Shown: positions 36,517 through 45,503, numbered from the stretch's first letter. The stretch: 64,000 bases of DNA from Veillonella_A intestinalis (GCF_943192895.1 NZ_CALPCB010000003.1:194752-258751); one strand, 5' to 3'. Notes: generated by a model not told the origin, from the letters alone. Made by a program: numbers and translations.

Positions 36517-37752
36517 TTAGTTATGATTTTTAAGCAATATAACAGGTACTATATCGCCAGCATCATAACTATGTATTCCTTGCTCTAATTTAGCCAGACC
36601 ATTAGCCTTTGCTAACCCTAGTAACGCACTAGAGGTAAATACACGATTCGGTATAAAAGTAGCACCTTCTTCAGTATAGGTAATAACGCCTTGTACATAC
36701 CGATCAAATGGATTTTTCTTATGAATGGCTACGCCTAAAGGTAAGGATACACTCATAAGTTCAGACACAGCATACCCTTGGCAAAAGCGTAAAATTGGCA
36801 ACACTAATAAATGGAATCCATTATAAGCCGCTGTCGGATTACCTGATAGTCCAAAACAGAGTGTAAATTTACCTTCACCACGGTCAATTATACCACCATA
36901 GGAAGCGGCACCAGGCCTCATAAGAACCCTGTTATATAATTCTCGAGCGCCCAACGCTTCATAAATGACTGGCATAGAATCAAATAAACCAACTGATACG
37001 CCACCAGTGCTCATGATTATATCAGCCTGCTGACTTAACTCTGTTACTACTTTGATTTCCTGCTCTAATACAGCTGGATCATCACTAACATGATATGTCA
37101 CCACTTCATAAAAACTGTGTTCGGCTAATAAATTTGTCAGCATAAACAAATTTGAATTATAGATTTTACCAGCCGTAAGTGGTTCTCCTACAGGTACTAT
37201 CTCTCGCCCGGAGGTCAATACCACTATTTTTAAAGGTACATACACCGGCACCGTAGCATAACCTAGTCCTACCGCTACTGCAATAACACCAGCATCTAAA
37301 TAAGTGCCAGCTGCAATTACAGTCTCACCAATACTACATTCTTCACCTTGTGGCACAATATTGTCACCCTGCGTAATTTGTCCTCGCACAGTGATATATT
37401 CCCCATCAAAATCACAACGCTCCTGCATAATCATAGTGTCACAATCATCAGGAATAGGTGCACCCGTCATAATTCGAACTGCTTCGCCAGCTCTAACTGG
37501 CCCATCATAGACTTCACCAGCACCAATCAAGCCAATTACTTTAAACCGTTGTTGATTTGCCACATAGGGAATCACAAATCCATCATAAGGCGATTTGCGA
37601 AATGGTGGCATATCACTTTGTGCTGTTAAATCCTGTGCTAAAACTCGTCCTAAAGCCTGAGACAGCGGTATATATTCAACAGCCTGTTTAGACCGTTTGG
37701 CTAATTCTGTATGCCATTTTTGCTGACTTGCTTCTACTGTAATTGCCTCCAT
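36517..37752 (-). CDS. moeA: Molybdopterin molybdenumtransferase
   Basis: Inserts molybdate into molybdopterin-AMP, finishing Moco. About 411 residues with MoeA domain order: N-terminal linker, PPFRKSPYDGFVI (domain with the conserved S-x-DG), IMTGAPIPDDCDTMI, then the MogA-like domain with STGGVSVG and LPGN-like SGNPTAAYNG. I chose the ATG at 37752, which has AGGA upstream; 37767 is possible. Last gene of the formate dehydrogenase operon, it supplies cofactor to the enzyme encoded upstream. Confidence 0.93.
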   Translation of the reverse strand: MEAITVEASQQKWHTELAKRSKQAVEYIPLSQALGRVLAQDLTAQSDMPPFRKSPYDGFVIPYVANQQRFKVIGLIGAGEVYDGPVRAGEAVRIMTGAPIPDDCDTMIMQERCDFDGEYITVRGQITQGDNIVPQGEECSIGETVIAAGTYLDAGVIAVAVGLGYATVPVYVPLKIVVLTSGREIVPVGEPLTAGKIYNSNLFMLTNLLAEHSFYEVVTYHVSDDPAVLEQEIKVVTELSQQADIIMSTGGVSVGLFDSMPVIYEALGARELYNRVLMRPGAASYGGIIDRGEGKFTLCFGLSGNPTAAYNGFHLLVLPILRFCQGYAVSELMSVSLPLGVAIHKKNPFDRYVQGVITYTEEGATFIPNRVFTSSALLGLAKANGLAKLEQGIHSYDAGDIVPVILLKNHN

Positions 37753-37802
37753 ATATTCCTGCTCCATGCCTCAAACTATACTACTATAAACTAAATACTC
37801 AA

Positions 37803-38294
37803 CTATGCAAATGTTTTTCGTTTATGATCAATACACTCTTTCATAGTTTCTTCTGTCACTAATGTAAGTGCTTTTTTAGGGCAACCTTTTACGCAAGCTG
37901 GTGTGCCAGCTTCTGTATCAATACATAAATCACATTTTGTTGCTACCGTGCGGCCATCTTCTAATGGTGCCATACGCACCGCACCAAATGGACAAGCCAA
38001 TACACATTCACGACAGCCAATACAAATATCTTCATCCACAAATATCATATTGTCATTGCGTTTGGAAATAGCATTAACTGGGCAAGCAGCCATGCAAGGT
38101 GCATTTTCACAATGGCGGCAATGAACTGCTACTTTCAATTCTGGTTGTCGATAGGCTTTACACCGCGCCCGATGTAATGGATTATCCAACTGCACCTCAG
38201 CCATTCCCAAACCCTGATGTGACATAATACACTGCCGTTCACACATGCCACAGCCAATACATAAACTTACATCACAAAATACGAATCGATTCAT
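37803..38294 (-). CDS. 4Fe-4S ferredoxin subunit, HydN/HycB-like
   Basis: A 163-residue electron-transfer protein with four cysteine clusters: CIGCGMCERQC, CRHCENAPCMAACPV, CIGCRECVLACPF and CDLCIDTEAGTPACVKGCP. This is the four [4Fe-4S] pattern of the HydN/HycB/FdhB group, which passes electrons from formate dehydrogenase. The ATG at 38294 follows AAAGGAGGGACAAGC and overlaps the stop of the sister gene by four bases. It is a paralog of the gene at 38291-38821. Confidence 0.92.
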   Translation of the reverse strand: MNRFVFCDVSLCIGCGMCERQCIMSHQGLGMAEVQLDNPLHRARCKAYRQPELKVAVHCRHCENAPCMAACPVNAISKRNDNMIFVDEDICIGCRECVLACPFGAVRMAPLEDGRTVATKCDLCIDTEAGTPACVKGCPKKALTLVTEETMKECIDHKRKTFA

Positions 38295-38821
38295 GCTTGT
38301 CCCTCCTTTGCAGCCCATGCTTTTCTCGCTGTTTGGAGGTTCTTCTGACTAGCAATATCAGCGATACTATCTTCTACATAATACGTCAATGCTTCAGTTG
38401 GACAATGGGAAACGCAGGCTGGCGAGCCTTCTTCCGTATGGGCACAGAGGTCACATTTATTAGCTACCACCCGCACACCCGATTCATCCGAAAGCTTTTT
38501 CATCTGAATGGCGCCAAATGGACAAGCCATAGTACATTGCTGACAACCAATACAACGTTCTTCGTGAAGAAGAATGCTATTAGGTCCTTTTTCAAGCGCC
38601 CCTACTGGACATACAGTAACGCAAGGTGCATTTTCACAATGATGACATTGTACTGTCATGGTTTTTGTTTTAGTTTTTATTACATGAATACGTGGGAAAA
38701 AGTCTTCACTATCTGGATCTGTAGTAAAAATACCATTACCACGATGAGAAACTACACAAGCTACCATACATGTACGGCAACCAATACAAAGTAAGGGATT
38801 TCCTTTTACAAAACGATTCAT
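38291..38821 (-). CDS. 4Fe-4S ferredoxin subunit, HydN/HycB-like, second copy
   Basis: A 176-residue protein with the same four cysteine clusters: CIGCRTCMVACVV, CHHCENAPCVTVCPV, CIGCQQCTMACPF and CDLCAHTEEGSPACVSHCP. The C-terminal helix (YVEDSIADIASQKNLQTARK) is longer than in its sister. The ATG overlaps the fdhF stop (ATGA). It very likely docks on the formate dehydrogenase. Two linked copies may connect it to different acceptors. Confidence 0.92.
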   Translation of the reverse strand: MNRFVKGNPLLCIGCRTCMVACVVSHRGNGIFTTDPDSEDFFPRIHVIKTKTKTMTVQCHHCENAPCVTVCPVGALEKGPNSILLHEERCIGCQQCTMACPFGAIQMKKLSDESGVRVVANKCDLCAHTEEGSPACVSHCPTEALTYYVEDSIADIASQKNLQTARKAWAAKEGQA

Positions 38822-41010
38822 GCGCCGGCACCTGCCTTTTCTATACCCATTTTTGCTCGAATAAGAGCATATTGTGATTTCACATATTCTTCTGCTTCTG
38901 CTTGATTGTCTAACTTTTCTACACGACAAGCACAGTACTTATATTCTGGTGTTTTACTCTTAGGATCTAATACGCCATTAGTCAACTCATTACAAGCACC
39001 AATCCACCATTGGTACGTCATATAAGTTGCCCCTTCTTTAGCCCGTTCTGTTGGCAAGCACCGTGTAATTAAGCTACCACGACGAGACCGTACACGTACT
39101 AAATCACCTTGTTCAACGCCTAATGCTTCACAATCTTTAGGATTCATAGCAATCCAGCCTGGTTCATCTTCTAGTTGACGAAGCATACGACAGTTGCCAG
39201 TCATAGTTCGCGCTGAATAATGACCTACTTCGCGAACTGTACAGAAGGAAAGTGGATATTCATCATCTACTTCTTCTTTTACTGGCTGATAGTCATGAAA
39301 AACTAAGTTACCACGGCCATCGGCGGTTGCAAAATTTCCATCTTTATGCAAGTACATAGTCCCTGTGTCTTCCATGCTTTCATCATAACAAGGCCATTGA
39401 ACACTGCCAAGAGCTTCAATTTTCTCATAAGTTGCACCTGTAAATTTAGGTGCTAACATACGCATTTCATCCCAAATCTCTTTTGTATTGTTGTAATGCA
39501 TTGGATAACCCATAGCCGTAGCTAATAAACAGAGAATCTCCCAGTCTGTTTTAACCCCAGCTGGTGGTTCAATCACTTTGCGCACACGCTGGAAACCTCT
39601 ATCACAACAAGTATAAATCGCATCATGTTCGCCCCAAGCTGTAGCTGGTAACAATACATCAGCATATTCAGAGGTACGATTCATGAAAATATCTTGTACG
39701 ATAATAAGGTCAATCTTTTGAAATGCCTCACGCAATTCTTCTAAATGTGGGTCAGACTGAGCAGGGTCTTCACCAATAATATAATACGCATGAATTTGTT
39801 TCTTTGGATCTGTTTCTTCTAACACTTGTTCAGGCACTTGCGTTAGCTTTAACCCTACGGTTGGCGATAATTTTACGCCCCAAGCCTTTTCAAACTTTTC
39901 ACGAATTGCATCATCTGTTACATCTTGATAGCCTGGATATTCATTAGGCAATACACCCATATCACAAGTCCCTTGTACATTGTTTTGTCCACGCACAGGA
40001 CCCACGCCAGTAGCATAACGACCATAGTTACCAGTTAACATAGCTAAGTTAGAGCAAGCCGCTACACTATCAACACCTTGTGAAAATTGGGTAATACCCA
40101 TGCCCCAAAGGATTACAGAGTGTTTAGATGATGCATATAAACGAGCTGCTGCACGAATTTGCTCAGCTGGTACACCTACTTGTGCTGCAACTGCTTCTGG
40201 GGCATAGCCAGCCAATTTAGGAGCAAACTCCTCATAACCATTTACATAATTATTGACAAACTCTTCATCCACTAAGCCTTCTTCAACAATCGTATAAGCT
40301 AACGCATTTAATAATAATAAGTTAGTGCCACCTTTTTGTTGCAGATGAATATCAGCAATACGAGCAGTTTCAGAAATCTGCGGGTCTGCACAAATAATCT
40401 TAGCACCTTTAGCTTTGGCTTTTACAATACGGCGGGCAACAATAGGATGCGAAGTAGCCCCATTATAGCCAATATTTAAAATAACTTCTGCATCTTCAAT
40501 TTCAGGCACACTTAAGGACATAGCCCCTTCACCAATAGTTTGCTTTAAGCCTGCTACAGATGCAGCATGACAAATACGTGCACAATGATCCACATTATTA
40601 GTACCAATAACGGCACGCATAAATTTCTGAGTCATATAACCCGCTTCATTCCCTGGGCCACGAGCAGAACCTGCTGCCATAACAGAATCTGGACCATATT
40701 CTTTAATAATTGCTTTTAAACGTTCAGCGGTAAATTCAATAGCTTCTTCCCAACTAACTGGTTCTAAAGGACTACCTTTCCCGCCTTTACGAATCATAGG
40801 TGAGGTAATACGACGAGTTAAAATTTGTGGGTCATTTAAGTAATCCCAACCATAGAAGCCTTTTAAGCAAAGACGAGCCTCATTCGTACGTCCTGGTGCT
40901 CCCTTAGCTTCAATAATTCGATTGGCCTTCTTATCTACAGTAAACTCAATTTGACATCCCGATCCACAATACGGACATACTGTAACAATCTTCTCATAGT
41001 TACGCTGCAT
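38818..41010 (-). CDS. fdhF: Molybdopterin formate dehydrogenase, Cys form
   Basis: Oxidises formate to CO2 at a bis-MGD Mo or W site. The 730 residues match FdhF. The 4Fe-4S motif is CPYCGSGCQIEF then CLKG (about 12-50). The active-site stretch is TNNVDHCARICHAAS, where the residue equal to selenocysteine in E. coli FdhF is Cys. HAASVAGL and GATSHPIVARR follow as usual. No Tat signal, so it is cytoplasmic. The ATG at 41010 has GAGAGGG upstream. Co-transcribed with two ferredoxin genes, moeA, the Mob fusion and an ECF gene. Confidence 0.93.
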   Translation of the reverse strand: MQRNYEKIVTVCPYCGSGCQIEFTVDKKANRIIEAKGAPGRTNEARLCLKGFYGWDYLNDPQILTRRITSPMIRKGGKGSPLEPVSWEEAIEFTAERLKAIIKEYGPDSVMAAGSARGPGNEAGYMTQKFMRAVIGTNNVDHCARICHAASVAGLKQTIGEGAMSLSVPEIEDAEVILNIGYNGATSHPIVARRIVKAKAKGAKIICADPQISETARIADIHLQQKGGTNLLLLNALAYTIVEEGLVDEEFVNNYVNGYEEFAPKLAGYAPEAVAAQVGVPAEQIRAAARLYASSKHSVILWGMGITQFSQGVDSVAACSNLAMLTGNYGRYATGVGPVRGQNNVQGTCDMGVLPNEYPGYQDVTDDAIREKFEKAWGVKLSPTVGLKLTQVPEQVLEETDPKKQIHAYYIIGEDPAQSDPHLEELREAFQKIDLIIVQDIFMNRTSEYADVLLPATAWGEHDAIYTCCDRGFQRVRKVIEPPAGVKTDWEILCLLATAMGYPMHYNNTKEIWDEMRMLAPKFTGATYEKIEALGSVQWPCYDESMEDTGTMYLHKDGNFATADGRGNLVFHDYQPVKEEVDDEYPLSFCTVREVGHYSARTMTGNCRMLRQLEDEPGWIAMNPKDCEALGVEQGDLVRVRSRRGSLITRCLPTERAKEGATYMTYQWWIGACNELTNGVLDPKSKTPEYKYCACRVEKLDNQAEAEEYVKSQYALIRAKMGIEKAGAGA

Positions 41011-41079
41011 AGGGTACCCTCTCATTCACTTGAATATAAAAATCCGTGTATAACCTAATACCTATATTGCAATATTACC

Positions 41080-42375
41080 TTAAGGGTTTGGTAAAATCTG
41101 TTGCTTTAACCACATAGCCAGCTCGTCTATTTGCGCCAATGAAAAATGAGCCCGCTCTAAATCTTCAGATTGAGCCGCTCCTTCTTTAACATCAGCTACT
41201 ACGATAGATTCCTTCACAACCGAATCGGTAGCTATTGAACCTTGCTCTAAAAGTTCTATATGGCTAGGTAATACCTCAATACTAGGCAACATACCACGAC
41301 TTCGTGTTTCAATAATCACTAAGTCTACTAATAAGTTCTCCGCCAAGGTTGCAATTTCCTTCTTTTTATTATGCGAAACTAGCATAGCATATTGTTGAGG
41401 TCCACTAATTGCAATCGCTTTGGCCCCTGCTTGTGACGCTAACCATGTATCACTTCCCTCTCTATCCATCGTAAAACCATGCCCATCACTTTTAGCATAA
41501 CCTACTTCATAGCCTAAATTAGTGAACGCCCTAATTAATTGTGTAGCTACCAACGTCTTGCCTGTCTTAGACTGTTCTGCTACAACAAATATAAAAGGCA
41601 CCTTACGCTCCTGATTAAGAACTAAGGACTGCACTAATTTATAATCTAACGGCGTATTGACATTACGATAATCTAACGCTCTATCATCTACTGAAATATA
41701 TTCTGTTTTTACTTTATCAAATAAGGCTCTTACATGTAATTCCCCTTGTTTTAACAAGTTTTCAATGTGTGTAATGCAACGACGACTATATAAAGCCGCC
41801 AAGGGCTCTAATCGTCCATTAAGAGTTGGTACCACGCAATCAATAGGTTCTTTACCTAATTGTTTTAACATGTCACAGGTACTACCAAAAGAAAAGTTAT
41901 TAAAAAAAGGCATATCAATGGACACTGCTAAATATACTTCACTATGTCCCGCTTCTAAACCAGCCCATAAACCACTTAATGGCCCCTGACTTTCTCCTTG
42001 ATCAGGTACAACATAAATAGTTAATGTCGGTTCATCACCTATTTCCCATTGATAACGCATACTCTTATCAGGCTTAATGGCCCCTACCTCAGTTTCACTA
42101 AGCGCTACATGACCTTGGCGATCACTAAGTGGATGAGAGGCGTACAACTGCCCTGGCAAGAGTCGTAAATCAACTGGTTCATTAGAGGAAATAACAATGT
42201 CAATGGGATCTACAGCCCTTGTTTTTTCAAGTAACTTTGTTAAAAAAGTGCCCCCTTGCCAAGGTAAATTCGCTTTATTTTGTCCCATACGAGAGCTTTG
42301 ACCGCCCGTTAAAATTAAAACGCCCCGCTTATACGCATGATGACCATCAGTGCGTTCTAAAACCAGTCGTTTCAT
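41080..42375 (-). CDS. MobA-MobB fusion for molybdenum cofactor guanylation
   Basis: A 431-residue fusion. The first 255 residues are MobA: LTGGQSSRMGQNKANLPW (about 22-39), then QGPLSGLWAGLEAGHSEVYL, CDMP-type VSIDMPFF and the C-terminal N-T-P motif NVNTPLDY. From about 262 comes MobB with P-loop VVAEQSKTGKTLVATQLI and EGSDTWLASQAGAKAIAIS. MobA attaches GMP to molybdopterin; MobB binds GTP and helps. The MobA half carries an unusual insertion (about 80-125). It starts four bases after the ThiT-like gene and precedes fdhF. Confidence 0.88.
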   Translation of the reverse strand: MKRLVLERTDGHHAYKRGVLILTGGQSSRMGQNKANLPWQGGTFLTKLLEKTRAVDPIDIVISSNEPVDLRLLPGQLYASHPLSDRQGHVALSETEVGAIKPDKSMRYQWEIGDEPTLTIYVVPDQGESQGPLSGLWAGLEAGHSEVYLAVSIDMPFFNNFSFGSTCDMLKQLGKEPIDCVVPTLNGRLEPLAALYSRRCITHIENLLKQGELHVRALFDKVKTEYISVDDRALDYRNVNTPLDYKLVQSLVLNQERKVPFIFVVAEQSKTGKTLVATQLIRAFTNLGYEVGYAKSDGHGFTMDREGSDTWLASQAGAKAIAISGPQQYAMLVSHNKKKEIATLAENLLVDLVIIETRSRGMLPSIEVLPSHIELLEQGSIATDSVVKESIVVADVKEGAAQSEDLERAHFSLAQIDELAMWLKQQILPNP

Positions 42376-42379
42376 AGCA

Positions 42380-42910
42380 TCACCTTCTTTGCAAGCCCTT
42401 CATAATGCGTGTATAAAACAACACAATGACCAATAAATTAATGGCTAATTCTGGCACCATATAGCTAGCATTATAAATCATGGAATATAGCCAAGGATTT
42501 TGACCCGCCGGTGCATAGGCAGCAAAAACAACAGCCCCTGAAACAACGGAACAAAGCCAGCGCAATGAACAGCCAACTAATACTCCACCAATAGCACCGC
42601 TACGCGTATTCGCAAAAAAGCCCGCCATACCAATAGCACCATAACCTAAAATATAGTCTAATAAAATACTTAAAAAATGAAGGGAAAATTTAAAACCTAA
42701 AAGAAATTCAATAAGTCCATAAGCCATACATGTAATTAGGCCCCATCTACCACCCCAGCGAAGGGCAAATATAATCAGAGGCACTAAATTGGCAGCATTC
42801 ACTGAGCCACCTTGTGGCATTTGAAATAATACAACAAAATGCAGAACATATGCGATTGCAATGGAGAGCCCTGCTTCTACTAACATCCGTGTCCGTTGTT
42901 TCTGTTCCAT
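42380..42910 (-). CDS. thiT: ThiT/YuaJ-type ECF transporter S component
   Basis: A 176-residue membrane protein with six helices that binds substrate for an energy-coupling factor transporter. LFQMPQGGSVNAANLVPLII, ALRWGGRWGLITCMAYGLIE and WLYSMIYNASYMVPELAIN match the thiamine-specific ThiT family. The ECF module must be encoded elsewhere. It is the first gene of the formate dehydrogenase operon. I saw no TPP riboswitch in its leader, which is unusual for ThiT, so thiamine specificity is likely but not certain. Confidence 0.82.
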   Translation of the reverse strand: MEQKQRTRMLVEAGLSIAIAYVLHFVVLFQMPQGGSVNAANLVPLIIFALRWGGRWGLITCMAYGLIEFLLGFKFSLHFLSILLDYILGYGAIGMAGFFANTRSGAIGGVLVGCSLRWLCSVVSGAVVFAAYAPAGQNPWLYSMIYNASYMVPELAINLLVIVLFYTRIMKGLQRR

Positions 42911-43014
42911 ATTTTCTCCTTTGAGCCTAAGCTCAGCTACACCAAAACAACTAAATAGTAAGCATTTGCCTCTCCTTAAGCGTATGTTTACCCAATACCT
43001 GCAAATATACTTTA

Positions 43015-43044
43015 ATTATACGTCTTATACTTCTGAAAAGGCAA
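43015..43044 (-). promoter_or_regulatory. Promoter of the thiT-mob-fdh-moeA operon
   Basis: On the minus strand TTGCCT (43039-43044) and TATAAT (43015-43020) are 18 bases apart. The leader of about 100 bases has a small stem, TGAGC with GCTCA, just before the thiT ribosome site. Confidence 0.6.
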
Positions 43045-43089
43045 ATCAGAACGTTTTACAAGAAAGCATAAATAATGTTCGTCTAAAGC

Positions 43090-43118
43090 TTGCCAAAGCA
43101 TAACCTTTCCTATATAAT
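43090..43118 (+). promoter_or_regulatory. guaC promoter
   Basis: TTGCCA (43090-43095) and TATAAT (43113-43118) are exactly 17 bases apart, about 40 bases upstream of guaC. Confidence 0.75.
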
Positions 43119-43156
43119 GTCTAATGGATTATTATGTTATTACAAGGAGGCATTCC

Positions 43157-44143
43157 ATGATTAACACAACAAACATCTTTGATTATGAAGACATTCAGTT
43201 AATTCCTAATAAATGTATAGTAAACAGCCGCAGTGAGTGCGATACTACGGTGAAACTTGGCAACCGCACATTCCGTTTACCAGTTGTACCTGCTAACATG
43301 CAGACTATTATTGACGAAGAACTAGCTGAAAAGTTAGCATCTGAAAACTACTTCTACATTATGCATCGTTTCGCGCCACATACTCGTCTCGATTTCATTA
43401 AACGCATGAAAGAAAAAGGCTTATATGCCTCTATTAGTATTGGCGTTAAAAAAGACGAATTCAAATTTGTTGATGAAATTAAAGCAACTGGTTTAACTCC
43501 AGAGTATATTACAATTGATATTGCTCATGGCCATTCTAATTCTGTCATTGAAATGATTCAACATATCAAAAAACAATTGCCAGAAAGCTTTGTTATTGCT
43601 GGTAACGTAGGTACGCCTGAAGCAGTGCGTGAACTTGAAAACGCTGGCGCTGACGCTACTAAAGTAGGCATTGGCCCTGGTAAAGTATGTATTACCAAAT
43701 TAAAAACTGGTTTTGGCACTGGTGGCTGGCAGTTATCTGCTGTTCGTTGGTGCTCCAAAGCAGCGACTAAACCAGTTATTGCCGATGGCGGTATTCGCGA
43801 TCATGGCGATATTGCCAAATCCATTCGTTTTGGTGCTACCTTTGTTATGATTGGTTCCCTCTTTGCCGGTCACACTGAATCCCCTGGTAAAGAAGTGGAA
43901 ATCGATGGCAAACCATACAAAGAGTATTTTGGTAGTGCTTCTGAATCCCAAAAAGGTGAAAAGAAAAACGTAGAAGGCAAAAAAATGTACATTCCTTCTA
44001 AAGGCAGTCTATTCGATACCTTAACAGAAATGGAACAGGATTTACAATCCTCTATTTCATATGCTGGTGGCAATAATTTAACTGCTATCCGCAAAGTGGA
44101 TTATGTAATCGTGAAAAACTCGATTTTTAACGGGGATCGCTAA
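43157..44143 (+). CDS. guaC: GMP reductase, GuaC2 type
   Basis: Reduces GMP to IMP and ammonia with NADPH, linking guanine and adenine pools. The 328 residues fold as an IMPDH-type barrel without CBS domains. GIGPGKVCITKLKTGFGTGG is the catalytic loop with its Cys; PVIADGGIRDHGDIAKSIRF binds the phosphate. The lack of CBS and the T-K-x-x-T-G pattern fit the short GuaC2 group of Firmicutes. The ATG at 43157 follows AAGGAGGCATTCC. Single-gene unit with its own promoter and a long-loop terminator. Confidence 0.95.
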   Translation: MINTTNIFDYEDIQLIPNKCIVNSRSECDTTVKLGNRTFRLPVVPANMQTIIDEELAEKLASENYFYIMHRFAPHTRLDFIKRMKEKGLYASISIGVKKDEFKFVDEIKATGLTPEYITIDIAHGHSNSVIEMIQHIKKQLPESFVIAGNVGTPEAVRELENAGADATKVGIGPGKVCITKLKTGFGTGGWQLSAVRWCSKAATKPVIADGGIRDHGDIAKSIRFGATFVMIGSLFAGHTESPGKEVEIDGKPYKEYFGSASESQKGEKKNVEGKKMYIPSKGSLFDTLTEMEQDLQSSISYAGGNNLTAIRKVDYVIVKNSIFNGDR

Positions 44144-44199
44144 GTAGTAATTGGCGAAGCCTGCGATAAAAAGAGGCTCATAGCTAATAAGAATATAGA

Positions 44200-44270
44200 A
44201 AGCCCTTACGAATACGTTCGCTCTCGACGAGACAAGCTCTGACGGTCGCTACACATATTCGTAAGGGCTT
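44200..44270 (+). terminator. guaC terminator with a long repeated loop
   Basis: AAGCCCTTACGAATA (44200-44214) pairs perfectly with TATTCGTAAGGGCTT (44256-44270), followed by CTTATTTTTC. The loop holds the 38-base repeat at 44216-44253, which also sits in the loop of the next hairpin. Confidence 0.8.
44216..44253 (+). repeat. 38-bp direct repeat, copy 1
   Basis: Starts GTTCGCTCTCGACGAG and ends CTGACGGTCGCTACA. Identical to 44357-44394. It contains a DNA palindrome TCTCGACGAGA and a possible CGAC/GTCG stem. It is carried as the loop of a terminator. Confidence 0.95.
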
Positions 44271-44344
44271 CTTATTTTTCCTTGAATCTATCTTGCCTCT
44301 TTTTATCAATGATTCACCACATTTCTACTGACGCTTTCTGGCAA

Positions 44345-44407
44345 GTGTACCAGTATGTTCGCTCTCGACGAGACAAGCTCTGACGGTCGCTACATATACT
44401 GGTACAC
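44345..44407 (+). terminator. Second long-loop hairpin with the same loop
   Basis: GTGTACCAGTAT (44345... through 44356) pairs with ATACTGGTACAC (44396-44407), followed by TCTTTTTTTATAT. The stem differs from the guaC terminator but the 38-base loop is identical. No gene lies between the two hairpins. Confidence 0.75.
44357..44394 (+). repeat. 38-bp direct repeat, copy 2
   Basis: Exact copy of 44216-44253, offset by 141 bases. Confidence 0.95.
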
Positions 44408-44479
44408 TCTTTTTTTATATTCAATATCACTTCTTAGCTTGGCCTCTTAAAGACTTGCCACTGTCCTACTGGCGCTAAG

Positions 44480-44580
44480 AGAGAAAAGAAAAGCCCCCTA
44501 TATATGTGCAGCGACCATTCGATCCCTTCCCATGCGCGATGGGCTATGACTTTGTAAAAGTCATATACACTACTTCTGCA
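44480..44580. other. Non-coding stretch with nested small hairpins
   Basis: CCCAT-GCGCG-ATGGG and TATGACTTT-GT-AAAAGTCATA lie inside flanking TGCAG and CTGCA. No coding frame is convincing. It may be a decayed member of the long-loop hairpin family or a small RNA; nothing more can be said. Confidence 0.3.
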
Positions 44581-44584
44581 ATAA

Positions 44585-44654
44585 AAAAGATGTCACATAT
44601 ACGGAGCGAACATTTAGCTTGGCTAAATGAGAACAAGTATAGGTGACATCTTTT
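44585..44654 (-). terminator. Long-loop terminator of the enoyl-CoA hydratase gene
   Basis: AAAAGATGTCAC (44585-44596) pairs perfectly with GTGACATCTTTT (44643-44654). The loop contains GAGCGAAC, the complement of GTTCGCTC in the 38-bp repeat, and a nested hairpin CATTTAGC-TTG-GCTAAATG. It lies about 55 bases past the gene on the minus strand. Confidence 0.75.
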
Positions 44655-44711
44655 AATCCCCCACAAGGAGGCTATATTATTTTTTACAAAGTAAGCACTA
44701 GACGATACAAC

Positions 44712-45503
44712 TTACTTCCCTTGGAAGTTCGGTCTCCGTCGCTCAGCAAAGGCGCGTACCCCTTCTTTAAAGTCTTCAGAGAAACCTAAATGTGTCTGTA
44801 GAGCTACTTCCAATTTAGCATATTCATCCCAACCGCTAAAGAAGGCAGCCCACATTTGTTCTTTCATAGCTTTAAATGAAAGTTCTGGCCCTTTAGCTAA
44901 ACGAGCACAAAGTCGATCAGTCGTTTTCACCAATAATTCTGGTTCACACACTTTATAGACAAAACCATATTCTTTTGCTTTTTCAGCAGTTACAGCTTCA
45001 CCTGTCATAGCTAAGTGCATAGCACGATTCATACCAATCGCACGAGTTAACAAGAACATACCACCCGCATCAGGTGCTAACCCTACATTAACAAAGGCTT
45101 GAATAAAACGGCTATTCGTAGAGGCTACACACATATCGGCCGCCAACACCATATTAAATGCCGCTCCTGCTACTGCACCATCAGTACTCATAACAACTGG
45201 TTTAGACATTTTTTTCATGGCAAATGAAATCTGCATAACAAGTTCTGCAATCGCTACCAAAGACTGTTGATCATCTTCTTCCACGGCACGTTTCATTTCA
45301 GATAAATCGCCACCGACAGAAAACACTTTGCCCACTGCATTAATAAGTAGTACTCGTGCTTCTGGATCCGCTTCAGTCCGTTCAATAGCTTCTAAGATTT
45401 CATTACACATAGGAATGTTGAAACCATTTTGTACTTCTGGACGATTAAAGGTGATTGTTGCAATTTTATTTTCTACTGAATACAAGATATTAGTATATTC
45501 CAT
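44712..45503 (-). CDS. Enoyl-CoA hydratase/isomerase family protein
   Basis: A 263-residue crotonase-fold protein. The oxyanion-hole glycines are in VFSVGGDLSEM (about 63-73) and GAVAGAAFNMVLAADMCVA (about 108-126). The position usually held by the first catalytic Glu is in AGGMFLLTRAIG, where Asp (PDAGG) is seen, so it may be an isomerase or other crotonase rather than a hydratase. The C-terminal helices are present. The ATG at 45503 has GGAG upstream. It stands alone; no beta-oxidation neighbours, so the substrate is unknown. Confidence 0.85.
   Translation of the reverse strand: MEYTNILYSVENKIATITFNRPEVQNGFNIPMCNEILEAIERTEADPEARVLLINAVGKVFSVGGDLSEMKRAVEEDDQQSLVAIAELVMQISFAMKKMSKPVVMSTDGAVAGAAFNMVLAADMCVASTNSRFIQAFVNVGLAPDAGGMFLLTRAIGMNRAMHLAMTGEAVTAEKAKEYGFVYKVCEPELLVKTTDRLCARLAKGPELSFKAMKEQMWAAFFSGWDEYAKLEVALQTHLGFSEDFKEGVRAFAERRRPNFQGK

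Noticed and set aside
38818..41010. Selenocysteine formate dehydrogenase
   Set aside because: The active-site position reads Cys codon in ARICHAAS and there is no in-frame TGA before the stop.
42911..43014. TPP riboswitch upstream of the ThiT-like gene
   Set aside because: No CUGAGA or ACCUGAU-type core elements were found in the leader.
44410..44480. Possible CRISPR-like repeat at 44216/44357
   Set aside because: Only two copies, spacing 141 bases, and each lies in the loop of a distinct terminator; no cas genes nearby.
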